A stretch of 5,430 bases of DNA from Helicobacteraceae bacterium. GTDB taxonomy: Bacteria; Campylobacterota; Campylobacteria; Campylobacterales; Sulfurimonadaceae. A program made the translations under genes and the position numbers. Location of the stretch: positions 1 to 5,430 of the forward strand of contig JALWKG010000127.1 of NCBI GenBank assembly GCA_027081565.1, read 5' to 3'. A model generated the notes under the pieces. It was not told the DNA's origin, did not search any database, and saw only the letters and a list, made by a program, of their open reading frames with translations. Shown piece after piece: positions 1 through 5,386 of the stretch. Positions within the stretch are counted from its first letter, which is position 1; every line of letters begins with the position of its first letter.

Positions 1-1333
1 CTTTTCCCAGACCACCGAAGATGTTGAGATGCTCACTGCTTTGGTAGCGTGCAAAGACATTGGCATTGAGTGATCGATAGTCATTGCTTTGCTGATCACT
101 CTGGGGCGTGATCTTTGTGTTGTCATAACGCAGACCATAGGTGATCTGCAATGCAGAGAGCTGTTGTTCGAGTGTTGCAAAGAGTGCCGTATTGACAGTG
201 TCTACATCACTGATACTGGTATCGCTCCACATGGGGTTGACTTGTGTAGCCGGGGCATCGTTGACGGTATAGCCCCCATTCCAGTTTCGTTTACTGCCAT
301 CGAGACCGAGCTTCAGTCGTATAGTGTCTGTAAGGTCTGTTTTATTGATCAGTTTGACGCCCTGCATCTCTGTGGTAAGTTTACTGACCTTGATCCCGCC
401 CTGTGGCAAAGGTAAGGTACTGGAAACACGATATTGTGTAGACATAGGATGTTCTACATCAGAGTAGTAGTACTCAAGACTGAGCTCCTTGGAGGCAGTC
501 CCAAGGTTTCGGATGATGTACTCTGCGGTGTAGATATCGGAGTCGTCATAGAGCGCATCCATCTTGCTCGATGGGTAGAGTACATCATCACTGCGGTTGG
601 CGGTATAGCCCAAACGCAGCTCCTGGTCATCAGTGATATCTATAAAGACCTTACCCATCAGTGTCTTTTTGGTGTAGGCATCCATGTCTCTGTATTTGTC
701 CTGATAGGCAGCGCCGGCTGCAGCAGGATTGGCCTCGACATAGTTGTCGACCTGCTGGGCAAAGTCATTGCCATCACCATCGAGGTACTGCCCGCTCTTT
801 TCGCCCGACATGCTCAAAAGGAACCTGAAACGATCCGTACCACCACTGATGTCGGCTGCCGCTTTTTGGTACCCGAAACTTCCTGCACCGAGATCGATAC
901 TCCCATGGAGATCTTTGGTCGGCTTCTTGGTGTTGACCTTGACCACTGCGCTGAGTGAACCGAAATTCTCTACATCGTAAGGGCCCTCTATGATCTCGAT
1001 ACTCTCAATGTTGTTGGTCAGGACATGAGAGATAGCCGGGTCCATACGGTTGGGGCATGCACCGTAGATCTTGGCATCGTCTATCAGTACATTGATGTTG
1101 TCTTTCTTCTGACCGCGCACGATGATGTCGTTGGCCACACCGCTGCGGCGAACGAGAGAGATATTGGGAACTTTGTGAGAGAGGGCCACCGCAGCATCTG
1201 CAGACTTGATCTCTTCACCGCTGACATCTTCGAGGGTCGTACTCTCTACTGCTATAGGCTCTATGTCGATCTCTGCGGCACTAAGCAGAGAGATGGTGAG
1301 TAGAGAGAGGGGAATAAGTTTGGTGATGTTCAT
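1..1333 (-). CDS. TonB-dependent copper receptor, OprC/NosA family (N-terminal part; 3' end outside window)
   Basis: Outer-membrane receptor that probably imports copper using energy from TonB-ExbBD. The frame stays open from the ATG at 1333 to the left edge (444 codons), so the C-terminal barrel is missing. Residues 1-20 form a signal peptide ending in LLSAA. A plug domain follows at about 34-138, with NDIIVRG, the INVLIDDAKIYG segment and IESIEIIEGPYDVENFG; barrel strands start near 142. The plug contains C93-P-N-R-M97 and a predicted loop contains H295-P-M297. These correspond to the CxxxM and HxM copper ligands described for Pseudomonas OprC, whose relative NosA supports nitrous oxide reductase in denitrifiers. 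GGAG at 1339-1342 sits 5 nt before the ATG and decides this start. An in-frame ATG 18 nt upstream (1351) lacks such a site. The gene diverges from a small membrane-protein gene. Substrate is inferred from motifs; the receptor family is certain. Confidence 0.9.
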   Translation of the reverse strand, partial: MNITKLIPLSLLTISLLSAAEIDIEPIAVESTTLEDVSGEEIKSADAAVALSHKVPNISLVRRSGVANDIIVRGQKKDNINVLIDDAKIYGACPNRMDPAISHVLTNNIESIEIIEGPYDVENFGSLSAVVKVNTKKPTKDLHGSIDLGAGSFGYQKAAADISGGTDRFRFLLSMSGEKSGQYLDGDGNDFAQQVDNYVEANPAAAGAAYQDKYRDMDAYTKKTLMGKVFIDITDDQELRLGYTANRSDDVLYPSSKMDALYDDSDIYTAEYIIRNLGTASKELSLEYYYSDVEHPMSTQYRVSSTLPLPQGGIKVSKLTTEMQGVKLINKTDLTDTIRLKLGLDGSKRNWNGGYTVNDAPATQVNPMWSDTSISDVDTVNTALFATLEQQLSALQITYGLRYDNTKITPQSDQQSNDYRSLNANVFARYQSSEHLNIFGGLGK

Positions 1334-1338
1334 GGTGA

Positions 1339-1344
1339 CTCCGG
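1339..1344 (-). promoter_or_regulatory. Ribosome binding site of the copper receptor gene
   Basis: CCGGAG on the minus strand, 5 nt before the ATG at 1333. It favours this start over the in-frame ATG at 1351, which would add the residues MKTGVT in front of the signal peptide. Confidence 0.7.
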
Positions 1345-1353
1345 TTTTCATTT

Positions 1354-1365
1354 TTCATTTATGAA
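1354..1365. repeat. Short palindrome TTCAT-TT-ATGAA near the receptor transcription start
   Basis: A perfect 5-bp inverted repeat with a 2-bp spacer. It lies just downstream of the proposed receptor -10 (1370-1375), about where transcription would begin. It could be a repressor site, but the DNA is AT-rich and short palindromes arise easily by chance. Confidence 0.3.
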
Positions 1366-1369
1366 CGGG

Positions 1370-1375
1370 AGTATA
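1370..1375 (-). promoter_or_regulatory. Putative -10 element of the copper receptor promoter
   Basis: TATACT on the minus strand, preceded by a run of seven T, the pattern common in Campylobacterota sigma-70 promoters. Initiation would fall near 1363 and leave a leader of about 30 nt that includes the CCGGAG ribosome site. No convincing -35 is present; that position is taken by the direct repeat at 1383-1400. Confidence 0.5.
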
Positions 1376-1382
1376 AAAAAAG

Positions 1383-1400
1383 AGTGTTACATTAGTGTTA
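1383..1400. promoter_or_regulatory. Direct repeat AGTGTTA-N4-AGTGTTA, candidate operator
   Basis: Two identical 7-bp copies (1383-1389 and 1394-1400) with an 11-bp period, so both face the same side of the helix. They lie between the proposed -10 of the receptor (1370-1375, minus) and that of the small gene (1417-1422, plus), covering the -35 zone of both. Tandem half-sites about one turn apart are typical of OmpR-family response regulators. Which regulator binds, if any, cannot be told from the window. Confidence 0.45.
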
Positions 1401-1416
1401 ATTTTTGAGAAATCGC

Positions 1417-1422
1417 TATAAT
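1417..1422 (+). promoter_or_regulatory. -10 element TATAAT of the small membrane-protein gene (probably leaderless)
   Basis: A perfect TATAAT ends 6 nt before the ATG at 1429, so transcription should start at or within a base or two of the A of the ATG. A T-run lies upstream at 1402-1406. No ribosome site fits between the promoter and the start codon, in line with a leaderless transcript. Confidence 0.65.
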
Positions 1423-1428
1423 TCGCGC

Positions 1429-1587
1429 ATGAATAAAACAGAAAAATTACAGCGTATCATCTTGATCTTGTTAGGTGCCCTGGCTTCGGGCTATTTTATG
1501 TACAGCGGCTTTTCGATGTTGATGCATGATGAGAGTGGCGAGGTGAATGCAACTCAGGGTGTCAAACAGCTTGAGGGTGAATTTTAA
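1429..1587 (+). CDS. Small single-span membrane protein, function unknown (52 aa)
   Basis: I do not recognise this protein. It has a short basic N-terminus (MNKTEKLQR), one hydrophobic segment at about 9-31 and an acidic, polar tail ending LEGEF, suggesting an inner-membrane anchor with the tail outside the cytoplasm. The end of the span carries M24, M30, M32 and H33. The ATG at 1429 is chosen because TATAAT lies 6 nt before it; the longer reading from a TTG at 1405 would run through the promoter. The gene diverges from the copper receptor, and the two share the AGTGTTA repeat region. Its last 26 bp overlap the 3' end of aguA on the opposite strand. That it is a real gene is supported by the promoter and a sensible membrane topology, not by homology I can name. 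Confidence 0.65.
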   Translation: MNKTEKLQRIILILLGALASGYFMYSGFSMLMHDESGEVNATQGVKQLEGEF

Positions 1588-2614
1588 AAGTAACCGTTTT
1601 GGGAAACTGCATGGTGACACAGTGCAATGAACCGTGCTGACGGATCAGAACAGAGCAGTCGATGGGGATGACCTCTCTGTCTGTAAAAACCTTTTGCAGG
1701 ATCTTTAATGCTTCATCATCATGGGAGTCATTGTAGGTTGGGAGTAAAATGGCACCGTTGATGATCAAAAAGTTGGCATAGGTGGCAGGCAGACGTTCCC
1801 CCTCATAGTAGATCGCTTCAGTCATCGGCAGGGGTATGAGTCTGAACTTCTCTCCATTCAGGTCTCTCATGGTTATCAATTCTGCTTCCATTTTGGAGAG
1901 AGCTTCAAAATGCTCATCTTCCTCATCTTCACACTTGACATAGACAATGGTGTCTTCAGAGACAAAACGGGCAAGGGTGTCGACATGACTGTCAGTGTCG
2001 TCACCTGCGAGATAACCATGATCCAGCCATAAAGTCTTTTGAATACCAAGCATCTCTTTCAAGATAGCTTCGACCTCAAACTTTTGAGTGATTTTTTGGT
2101 TGCGGTTGGGGTTCATCAGACAGTGAGAGGTGGTCAGTAAAAGACCTGCCCCATTACTCTCTATCGCTCCCCCTTCGAGTATGAAACGCTCTTTTTGGTA
2201 ATGGACACCGTAGAAAGGTCTAAGCTTTGAGGTGAGGGCGTTGTCCAGGGCCGCATCGAATTTATCGCCCCAGCCGGTGAAAGTAAAGTCGATGACTATC
2301 GGCTGATCGTCCCGGAGTACTGTAATACCGCTGCAGTCACGTGCCCAGGTGTCATCTGTCTCAGCCTGAACAAAAAAGAGGTTCTTCTGCTCGGTAAAGT
2401 AGTTTTGAACACGGATGATATCGTAACAGATGATGAGACAGGGCTCAAACCGTGCGATGGCCAGAACAATGTTCACAAAGTTTTGTGAAGCCTCGTCAAG
2501 ATAGGGTGCCCAGTCACTCTTTGCATGAGGAAAGATGAGCTGCACAAAAGCTTGATCCTCAAACTCGGCAGGAAGCCGTCTAAAGTCTCCCATTTGCCAT
2601 TCTCTATTCTCCAT
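1562..2614 (-). CDS. aguA: Agmatine deiminase (agmatine iminohydrolase)
   Basis: Hydrolyses agmatine to N-carbamoylputrescine and ammonia in the cytoplasm, the second step of the arginine decarboxylase route to putrescine. The 350-residue protein spans the whole peptidylarginine-deiminase-like domain (PAD_porph family, usual length about 330-370). Visible landmarks are RLPAEFE (13-19), TWARDCSGI (89-97), LEGGAIESNG (146-155), NPNRNQ (168-173), GDDTDSHVDT with H210, and the C-terminal QHGSLHC with C332 as expected nucleophile. AAGGGA at 2623-2628 lies 8 nt before the ATG at 2614 and supports that start. M8 (codon 2591-2593) is an alternative that fits the usual family N-terminus better, since residues 1-7 (MENREWQ) are encoded wholly by a heptamer repeat. 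aguB is not adjacent. The gene diverges from alr across 42 bp. Confidence 0.93.
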   Translation of the reverse strand: MENREWQMGDFRRLPAEFEDQAFVQLIFPHAKSDWAPYLDEASQNFVNIVLAIARFEPCLIICYDIIRVQNYFTEQKNLFFVQAETDDTWARDCSGITVLRDDQPIVIDFTFTGWGDKFDAALDNALTSKLRPFYGVHYQKERFILEGGAIESNGAGLLLTTSHCLMNPNRNQKITQKFEVEAILKEMLGIQKTLWLDHGYLAGDDTDSHVDTLARFVSEDTIVYVKCEDEEDEHFEALSKMEAELITMRDLNGEKFRLIPLPMTEAIYYEGERLPATYANFLIINGAILLPTYNDSHDDEALKILQKVFTDREVIPIDCSVLIRQHGSLHCVTMQFPKTVTFKIHPQAV

Positions 2615-2624
2615 TTTCCATTTC
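2590..2624. repeat. Degenerate heptanucleotide tandem repeat (five CCATTYT-like units) over the aguA start
   Basis: Consecutive 7-bp units on the plus strand read CCATTTG, CCATTCT, CTATTCT, CCATTTT and CCATTTC. On the minus strand four of the five supply an ATG. Those at 2614 and 2593 are in the aguA frame. Those at 2621 and 2600 are in other frames and hit stops after five and six codons. The array therefore holds the start codon, the first seven aguA codons and part of its ribosome site. Confidence 0.7.
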
Positions 2625-2628
2625 CCTT
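2623..2628 (-). promoter_or_regulatory. Ribosome binding site favouring the aguA start at 2614
   Basis: AAGGGA on the minus strand, 8 nt from the ATG at 2614. It is too close to the out-of-frame ATG at 2621 (1 nt away) and too far from the in-frame ATG at 2593, so it selects 2614 among the ATGs in the repeat. Confidence 0.6.
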
Positions 2629-2642
2629 GCGAAGCATACTCT

Positions 2643-2651
2643 TGATATAAT
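2643..2651 (+). promoter_or_regulatory. Extended -10 promoter TGATATAAT of alr (probably leaderless)
   Basis: TGN followed by a perfect TATAAT (2646-2651), ending 5 nt before the alr ATG at 2657. Initiation about 6-8 nt after the hexamer would fall on or next to the start codon. No ribosome site precedes the ATG. No good -35 is seen, as expected when an extended -10 is present. Confidence 0.7.
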
Positions 2652-2656
2652 TACTG

Positions 2657-3673
2657 ATGGCAAAAATAATACTCAGCCGTGAGGCATATTTTCATAATCT
2701 CGATATTATCGCACAAAAAGTTGGTGAGGTCTCTAAAATCGCTTTAGTCCTAAAAGACAACGCTTATGGTCATGGGCTTTTGGAGATGGCAAAGCTCTCT
2801 CAGGAATATGGTCTGATTCAGGCAGTGGTCCATAACGTCAAAGAAGCTGAGGTTATCAAAGCATATTTTGAGAAGATCCTTATTTTGGCAGGGCGTGAGT
2901 ATCTTCCAGATACGAAGTACAACTATGTGATCAACACATTGGAGCAGATAGAGAAAATTCCTGAAGGTACTCAGGTAGAGTTGAAAGTCGACACGGGGAT
3001 GCACCGTAACGGTGTGGCTATGACTGAGGTTGAAGCGGCTTTAGTATCTATTCAAAAGCAGGGTCTACTGCTACAGGGTGTGATGACCCATCAGCGTAGT
3101 GCAGACACTTTGAGTTCAGAGTGGTTTTGGCAACGCGAGAACTTTAAAACTGTTAAAGCTGAGGTGCTGCGATTACAAGCTTCTTTAGATTTTCAAACGC
3201 CCCGTTTTCACTCTGGCAATTCTGCTTCGACCTTTCGTTTTCAAGCCTTTGATGAAGATCTTGTTCGTGTGGGTATCGCCGCATACGGCTGTCTGCAGAT
3301 GGATAAGGGTCTGGAACAACCTAAGATGAGACCAGTTATGCGCCTGGTAGCACAAAAGATCGCAACACGCACACTTTTAAAAGGTGAACATGTAGGATAT
3401 AACGCTACCTACAGGGCCGAAAAAGAGATGGTCGTCTCCACTTATGATGTTGGTTATGCAGATGGACTTTTACGTACTGCTTCCAACCGTTACACAACAC
3501 CCGAAGGAGAACAGCTATTAGGACGTGTCTCTATGGACAACAGTACCTTTAGTGGAGAGCACAGGTCATTGGTCATTTTTGATGATGTAAACAGCTATGC
3601 GCAGGCAGCAGGCAGTATAGGTTATGAAGTCCTGGTAGGGCTGCATCCGGAGATATCAAGAGTCGTCGTCTAA
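2657..3673 (+). CDS. alr: Alanine racemase (PLP-dependent)
   Basis: Interconverts L- and D-alanine in the cytoplasm, supplying D-Ala for peptidoglycan stems. This is a fold-type III PLP enzyme with an N-terminal barrel and a C-terminal beta domain. The cofactor lysine is K33 in LKDNAYGHG; many family members have KANAYGHG, and the Asp matches the Campylobacter-type enzyme as I remember it. Other landmarks are K110-VDTGMHRNG with R117, HSGNSAST (185-192), R204 in LVRVGIAAYG, the second catalytic base Y248 in HVGYNATY, YDVGYADG (263-270) and GRVSMD (289-294). At 338 residues it is at the short end but complete. The ATG at 2657 is the only sensible start and follows the extended -10 directly. 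It ends 2 bp from the stop of the convergent NlpC/P60 gene. Only one alr copy is visible here. Confidence 0.96.
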   Translation: MAKIILSREAYFHNLDIIAQKVGEVSKIALVLKDNAYGHGLLEMAKLSQEYGLIQAVVHNVKEAEVIKAYFEKILILAGREYLPDTKYNYVINTLEQIEKIPEGTQVELKVDTGMHRNGVAMTEVEAALVSIQKQGLLLQGVMTHQRSADTLSSEWFWQRENFKTVKAEVLRLQASLDFQTPRFHSGNSASTFRFQAFDEDLVRVGIAAYGCLQMDKGLEQPKMRPVMRLVAQKIATRTLLKGEHVGYNATYRAEKEMVVSTYDVGYADGLLRTASNRYTTPEGEQLLGRVSMDNSTFSGEHRSLVIFDDVNSYAQAAGSIGYEVLVGLHPEISRVVV

Positions 3674-3675
3674 GC

Positions 3676-4170
3676 CTATTTGTATCGGCGTACCATCCAG
3701 TAGCGTTTTTTCCAATAGGGGTCATTGATGTTCGAGATGATGATCCCTTGGCTTGAGGAGGCGTGGATGAAGTCGCCGTGTTGGAGATAGATACCAACAT
3801 GCCGGGTGTTATACCCTGTTTTAAAAAAGACAAGATCGCTGGTCTTTATAGAAGTACGTGAGACCTTTTTTCCTTTTTTTGCCTGTTCTTTAGTGGTACG
3901 GGGGATCTTAATATGAAAAAGATCAAAGTAGGCCCTCTGTACAAAGGCGGAACAGTCGATCCCATCTGAACCAAATCCACCATATTTATAGGGTGTTTGA
4001 TGCCATTTGTTGTGGTAAGGGTAGAGTTTGTCCAGGTCATTGTAGTTAATACTCTCATAAGCGGCTGCGGAAGAGTGCGAGGTGGTATGAGTAGCTCTCG
4101 CGGTCTTTGTCCCTCGTGTTGAACATCCACTCAAGAGCAGTAATACAACGAAGATCAGCAGCAGACGCAT
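3676..4170 (-). CDS. NlpC/P60-family lipoprotein (probable peptidoglycan endopeptidase)
   Basis: Probably a lipid-anchored D,L-endopeptidase that cuts peptide stems in the murein layer, like Spr/MepS or NlpC. A lipoprotein signal (MRLLLIFVVLLLLSGC) has lipobox LSGC with C16 as lipidation site. A Ser/Thr-rich linker covers about 17-40 and the C40 peptidase domain about 55-160. The catalytic triad is visible: C73 in GIDCSAFVQ, H124 in TRHVGIYL and H136 in FIHASSSQG. At 164 residues it matches the single-domain Spr type. Its ATG overlaps the upstream TGA by one base (TGATG) and has no ribosome site, so translation probably depends on the preceding gene. It is the last gene of the rsmG run and ends 2 bp from the convergent alr. 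Exact bond specificity cannot be told. Confidence 0.93.
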   Translation of the reverse strand: MRLLLIFVVLLLLSGCSTRGTKTARATHTTSHSSAAAYESINYNDLDKLYPYHNKWHQTPYKYGGFGSDGIDCSAFVQRAYFDLFHIKIPRTTKEQAKKGKKVSRTSIKTSDLVFFKTGYNTRHVGIYLQHGDFIHASSSQGIIISNINDPYWKKRYWMVRRYK

Positions 4171-4562
4171 CAGTTACTGGTTTTTATAATAGCTTGTGCG
4201 TAGATCACGCCGTCGATGCCTTGAATGATCGTCTCTTCCAAGTTATCTCCATTTTCTAAACGACACAGTATTTTGGCATCAAAAAGATAGTTCTCCGCAA
4301 GGGCTTGGGCATGACTGGCGAGCTCAGGTCTTACGACAATGTAAGATGCCCCCAGATTGTGTGCAAAGACGGCTTCAGAAAGGTTTGTGACCTCAAGTGC
4401 AAAGGTGAGGCAGTTGGTCTGCATATGTTTGATGATGTCGAGGTTGTTTTCACTAAAGTGGGTGAACAGAGCACTGTTGGCAGGCGTGCGTTCGATCTCG
4501 TCGATCTCATCAATGTGATAGAAAGGTTTAAAGTCTATAAAGGGGTGTCCAAAAAGAAGCAT
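4170..4562 (-). CDS. Conserved hypothetical protein with beta/alpha-barrel-like pattern (130 aa)
   Basis: I cannot assign a function. The sequence is soluble, with no signal peptide or membrane span. It begins MLLFGHPFIDFKPFYHIDEID and then alternates short hydrophobic strands and helices: FALEV (54-58), SYIVV (73-77), AKILCRL (96-102) and GIDGVIYAQAI (115-125). This resembles about half of a TIM barrel, as in small aldolases or phosphodiesterases, but no catalytic motif stands out. Similar proteins occur, I believe, mainly in Campylobacterota; that is from memory. It starts 3 bp after the zinc-ribbon gene, with AAGG shortly before its ATG inside the end of that gene. Its TGA overlaps the ATG of the NlpC/P60 lipoprotein. 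This coupling says it is expressed with both neighbours. Coding is well supported; role is open. Confidence 0.8.
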   Translation of the reverse strand: MLLFGHPFIDFKPFYHIDEIDEIERTPANSALFTHFSENNLDIIKHMQTNCLTFALEVTNLSEAVFAHNLGASYIVVRPELASHAQALAENYLFDAKILCRLENGDNLEETIIQGIDGVIYAQAIIKTSN

Positions 4563-4565
4563 ATT

Positions 4566-4793
4566 CTAAGCCTTGTCTCGACACTCAGCCGAACAGTAAA
4601 ACTTGCCAGAGGAGACGATGGCTTCGCTGGTGGTGATGTAAGTACTGCAGATTTCACACTCGACCAGGGTCTCATCATCATCTTTATTTTTCTTTTTGTC
4701 ATGACGCTCTTTGGTCAGGGGTGTACTTTTTTTAATAAAAAAGAAGTAGACCGCAGCGATAACGCCTATGACCAGAAGTAGTTTGATTAACAT
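4566..4793 (-). CDS. Small membrane-anchored zinc-ribbon protein, PP0621-like (75 aa)
   Basis: Residues 2-20 form one hydrophobic span (MLIKLLLVIGVIAAVYFFFI). A charged Lys/Asp-rich linker follows (21-41), then a C-terminal metal-binding module with C46-x2-C49 and C67-x3-C71 in the contexts VECEICSTY and GKFYCSAEC. The order of anchor, charged linker and FYCS-type ribbon resembles the PP0621 family of small proteobacterial proteins, of unknown function. There the last ligand is commonly His, whereas here it is Cys. The topology suggests a ribbon facing the cytoplasm. An AAGGAG overlapping the rsmG stop codon lies 5 nt before its ATG, so the two genes are closely coupled. Family assignment is from motif memory and is moderately sure. 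Confidence 0.8.
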   Translation of the reverse strand: MLIKLLLVIGVIAAVYFFFIKKSTPLTKERHDKKKNKDDDETLVECEICSTYITTSEAIVSSGKFYCSAECRDKA

Positions 4794-4798
4794 AGTGG

Positions 4799-4804
4799 CT
4801 CCTT
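4799..4804 (-). promoter_or_regulatory. Ribosome binding site AAGGAG overlapping the rsmG stop codon
   Basis: The strongest Shine-Dalgarno sequence in the window. Its first two bases lie within the TAA of rsmG (4803-4805), and it is 5 nt before the ATG of the zinc-ribbon gene. Ribosomes ending rsmG would stop directly on it, pointing to coupled translation. Confidence 0.8.
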
Positions 4805-5378
4805 AAACATCGATCACAAGATAGTGACGGTTTTGGGTTTGGATGATCTGGTGTTTCAGGGAAGTATCAACCTCTTCAAAAACACGTTCACCTTTGTAAA
4901 AGAGCAGTTTACTGCCTTGTGTGAGAAAAGGTTGACTTAGTTGCATAAGCATCTTCGTGTCGGTTACGGCGCGGGAGGTAACAAGCTCTATAGGTCGTGG
5001 GGTCAACTCCTCCACACGACAGTTGGCAACAGTGACATTTTTAAGATGCAGATCGGCTTTGATAAACTGCAAAAAACTGGCACGTTTTTGGAGGGGTTCA
5101 CAGAGGATTACCTCTGTCTCGGGCAGTGCAAAGGCCAAGATCATCCCTGGAAAGCCCGCCCCTGTTCCAATGTCTAAGATGCTCTTTACCTTAGGTAAAA
5201 AAGAGACGGGATAGACGGCATCATAGATGAATTTGTCCATAAGTTCTTCTTTTTTAGCACCAGTCAGGTTGTGGATCTTGTTCCATTTTTTGAGGTGCTC
5301 TTTGTAGCGTTTTACATACTCAAAAAACTGAGGATCGAGGGTGATGTTCTCTTTTAAAAGTTCAGCTTCTATGTTCAC
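4803..5378 (-). CDS. rsmG: 16S rRNA (guanine-N7)-methyltransferase RsmG (GidB)
   Basis: Uses S-adenosylmethionine to methylate N7 of G527 (E. coli numbering) of 16S rRNA in the 530 loop; loss in other bacteria gives low-level streptomycin resistance. The 191-residue protein has the normal family order: KWNKIHNLTGAKK (31-43), the SAM-binding loop ILDIGTGAGFPGMILA (67-82), CEPLQKRASFLQ (93-104), CRVEEL (120-125) and SRAVTDTKML (135-144). The start is a GTG at 5378 with only a weak purine stretch (AGAGA) before it. No better in-frame ATG is seen upstream, because the preceding gene's stop lies 8 bp away. It leads a tight run with the zinc-ribbon, hypothetical and NlpC/P60 genes. Slightly shorter than the E. 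coli protein (207 aa), normal for Campylobacterota. Confidence 0.96.
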   Translation of the reverse strand: MNIEAELLKENITLDPQFFEYVKRYKEHLKKWNKIHNLTGAKKEELMDKFIYDAVYPVSFLPKVKSILDIGTGAGFPGMILAFALPETEVILCEPLQKRASFLQFIKADLHLKNVTVANCRVEELTPRPIELVTSRAVTDTKMLMQLSQPFLTQGSKLLFYKGERVFEEVDTSLKHQIIQTQNRHYLVIDV

Positions 5379-5386
5379 AGCAGTCT

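Noticed and set aside
89..1303. Plus-strand open frames across the left part of the window
   Set aside because: They are antisense to the receptor gene, whose own frame is open for 444 codons with a signal peptide, plug motifs and metal ligands. The plus-strand readings resemble nothing and lack ribosome sites.
1405..1428. Longer small-protein reading from a TTG at 1405
   Set aside because: It would include the TATAAT at 1417-1422 and has no ribosome site; the ATG at 1429 is preferred.
3660..3680. Terminator between the convergent alr and NlpC/P60 genes
   Set aside because: The stops are only 2 bp apart and I see no hairpin with a T-run; termination may lie within the opposing gene.
4185..4190. 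Plus-strand TATAAT after five T, a possible antisense promoter at the end of the hypothetical gene
   Set aside because: It lies in AT-rich coding sequence with no gene or clear RNA downstream on that strand. One hexamer match is not enough to call it.
4305..4781. Plus-strand open frame of 158 codons over the zinc-ribbon and hypothetical genes
   Set aside because: It is antisense to two tightly packed genes with good start signals and a recognisable Cys motif. Its translation shows no coherent domain.
5379..5386. Separate promoter for rsmG between the upstream barrel gene and its GTG
   Set aside because: The gap is only 8 bp with no -10-like sequence; any promoter lies further upstream, outside the window.
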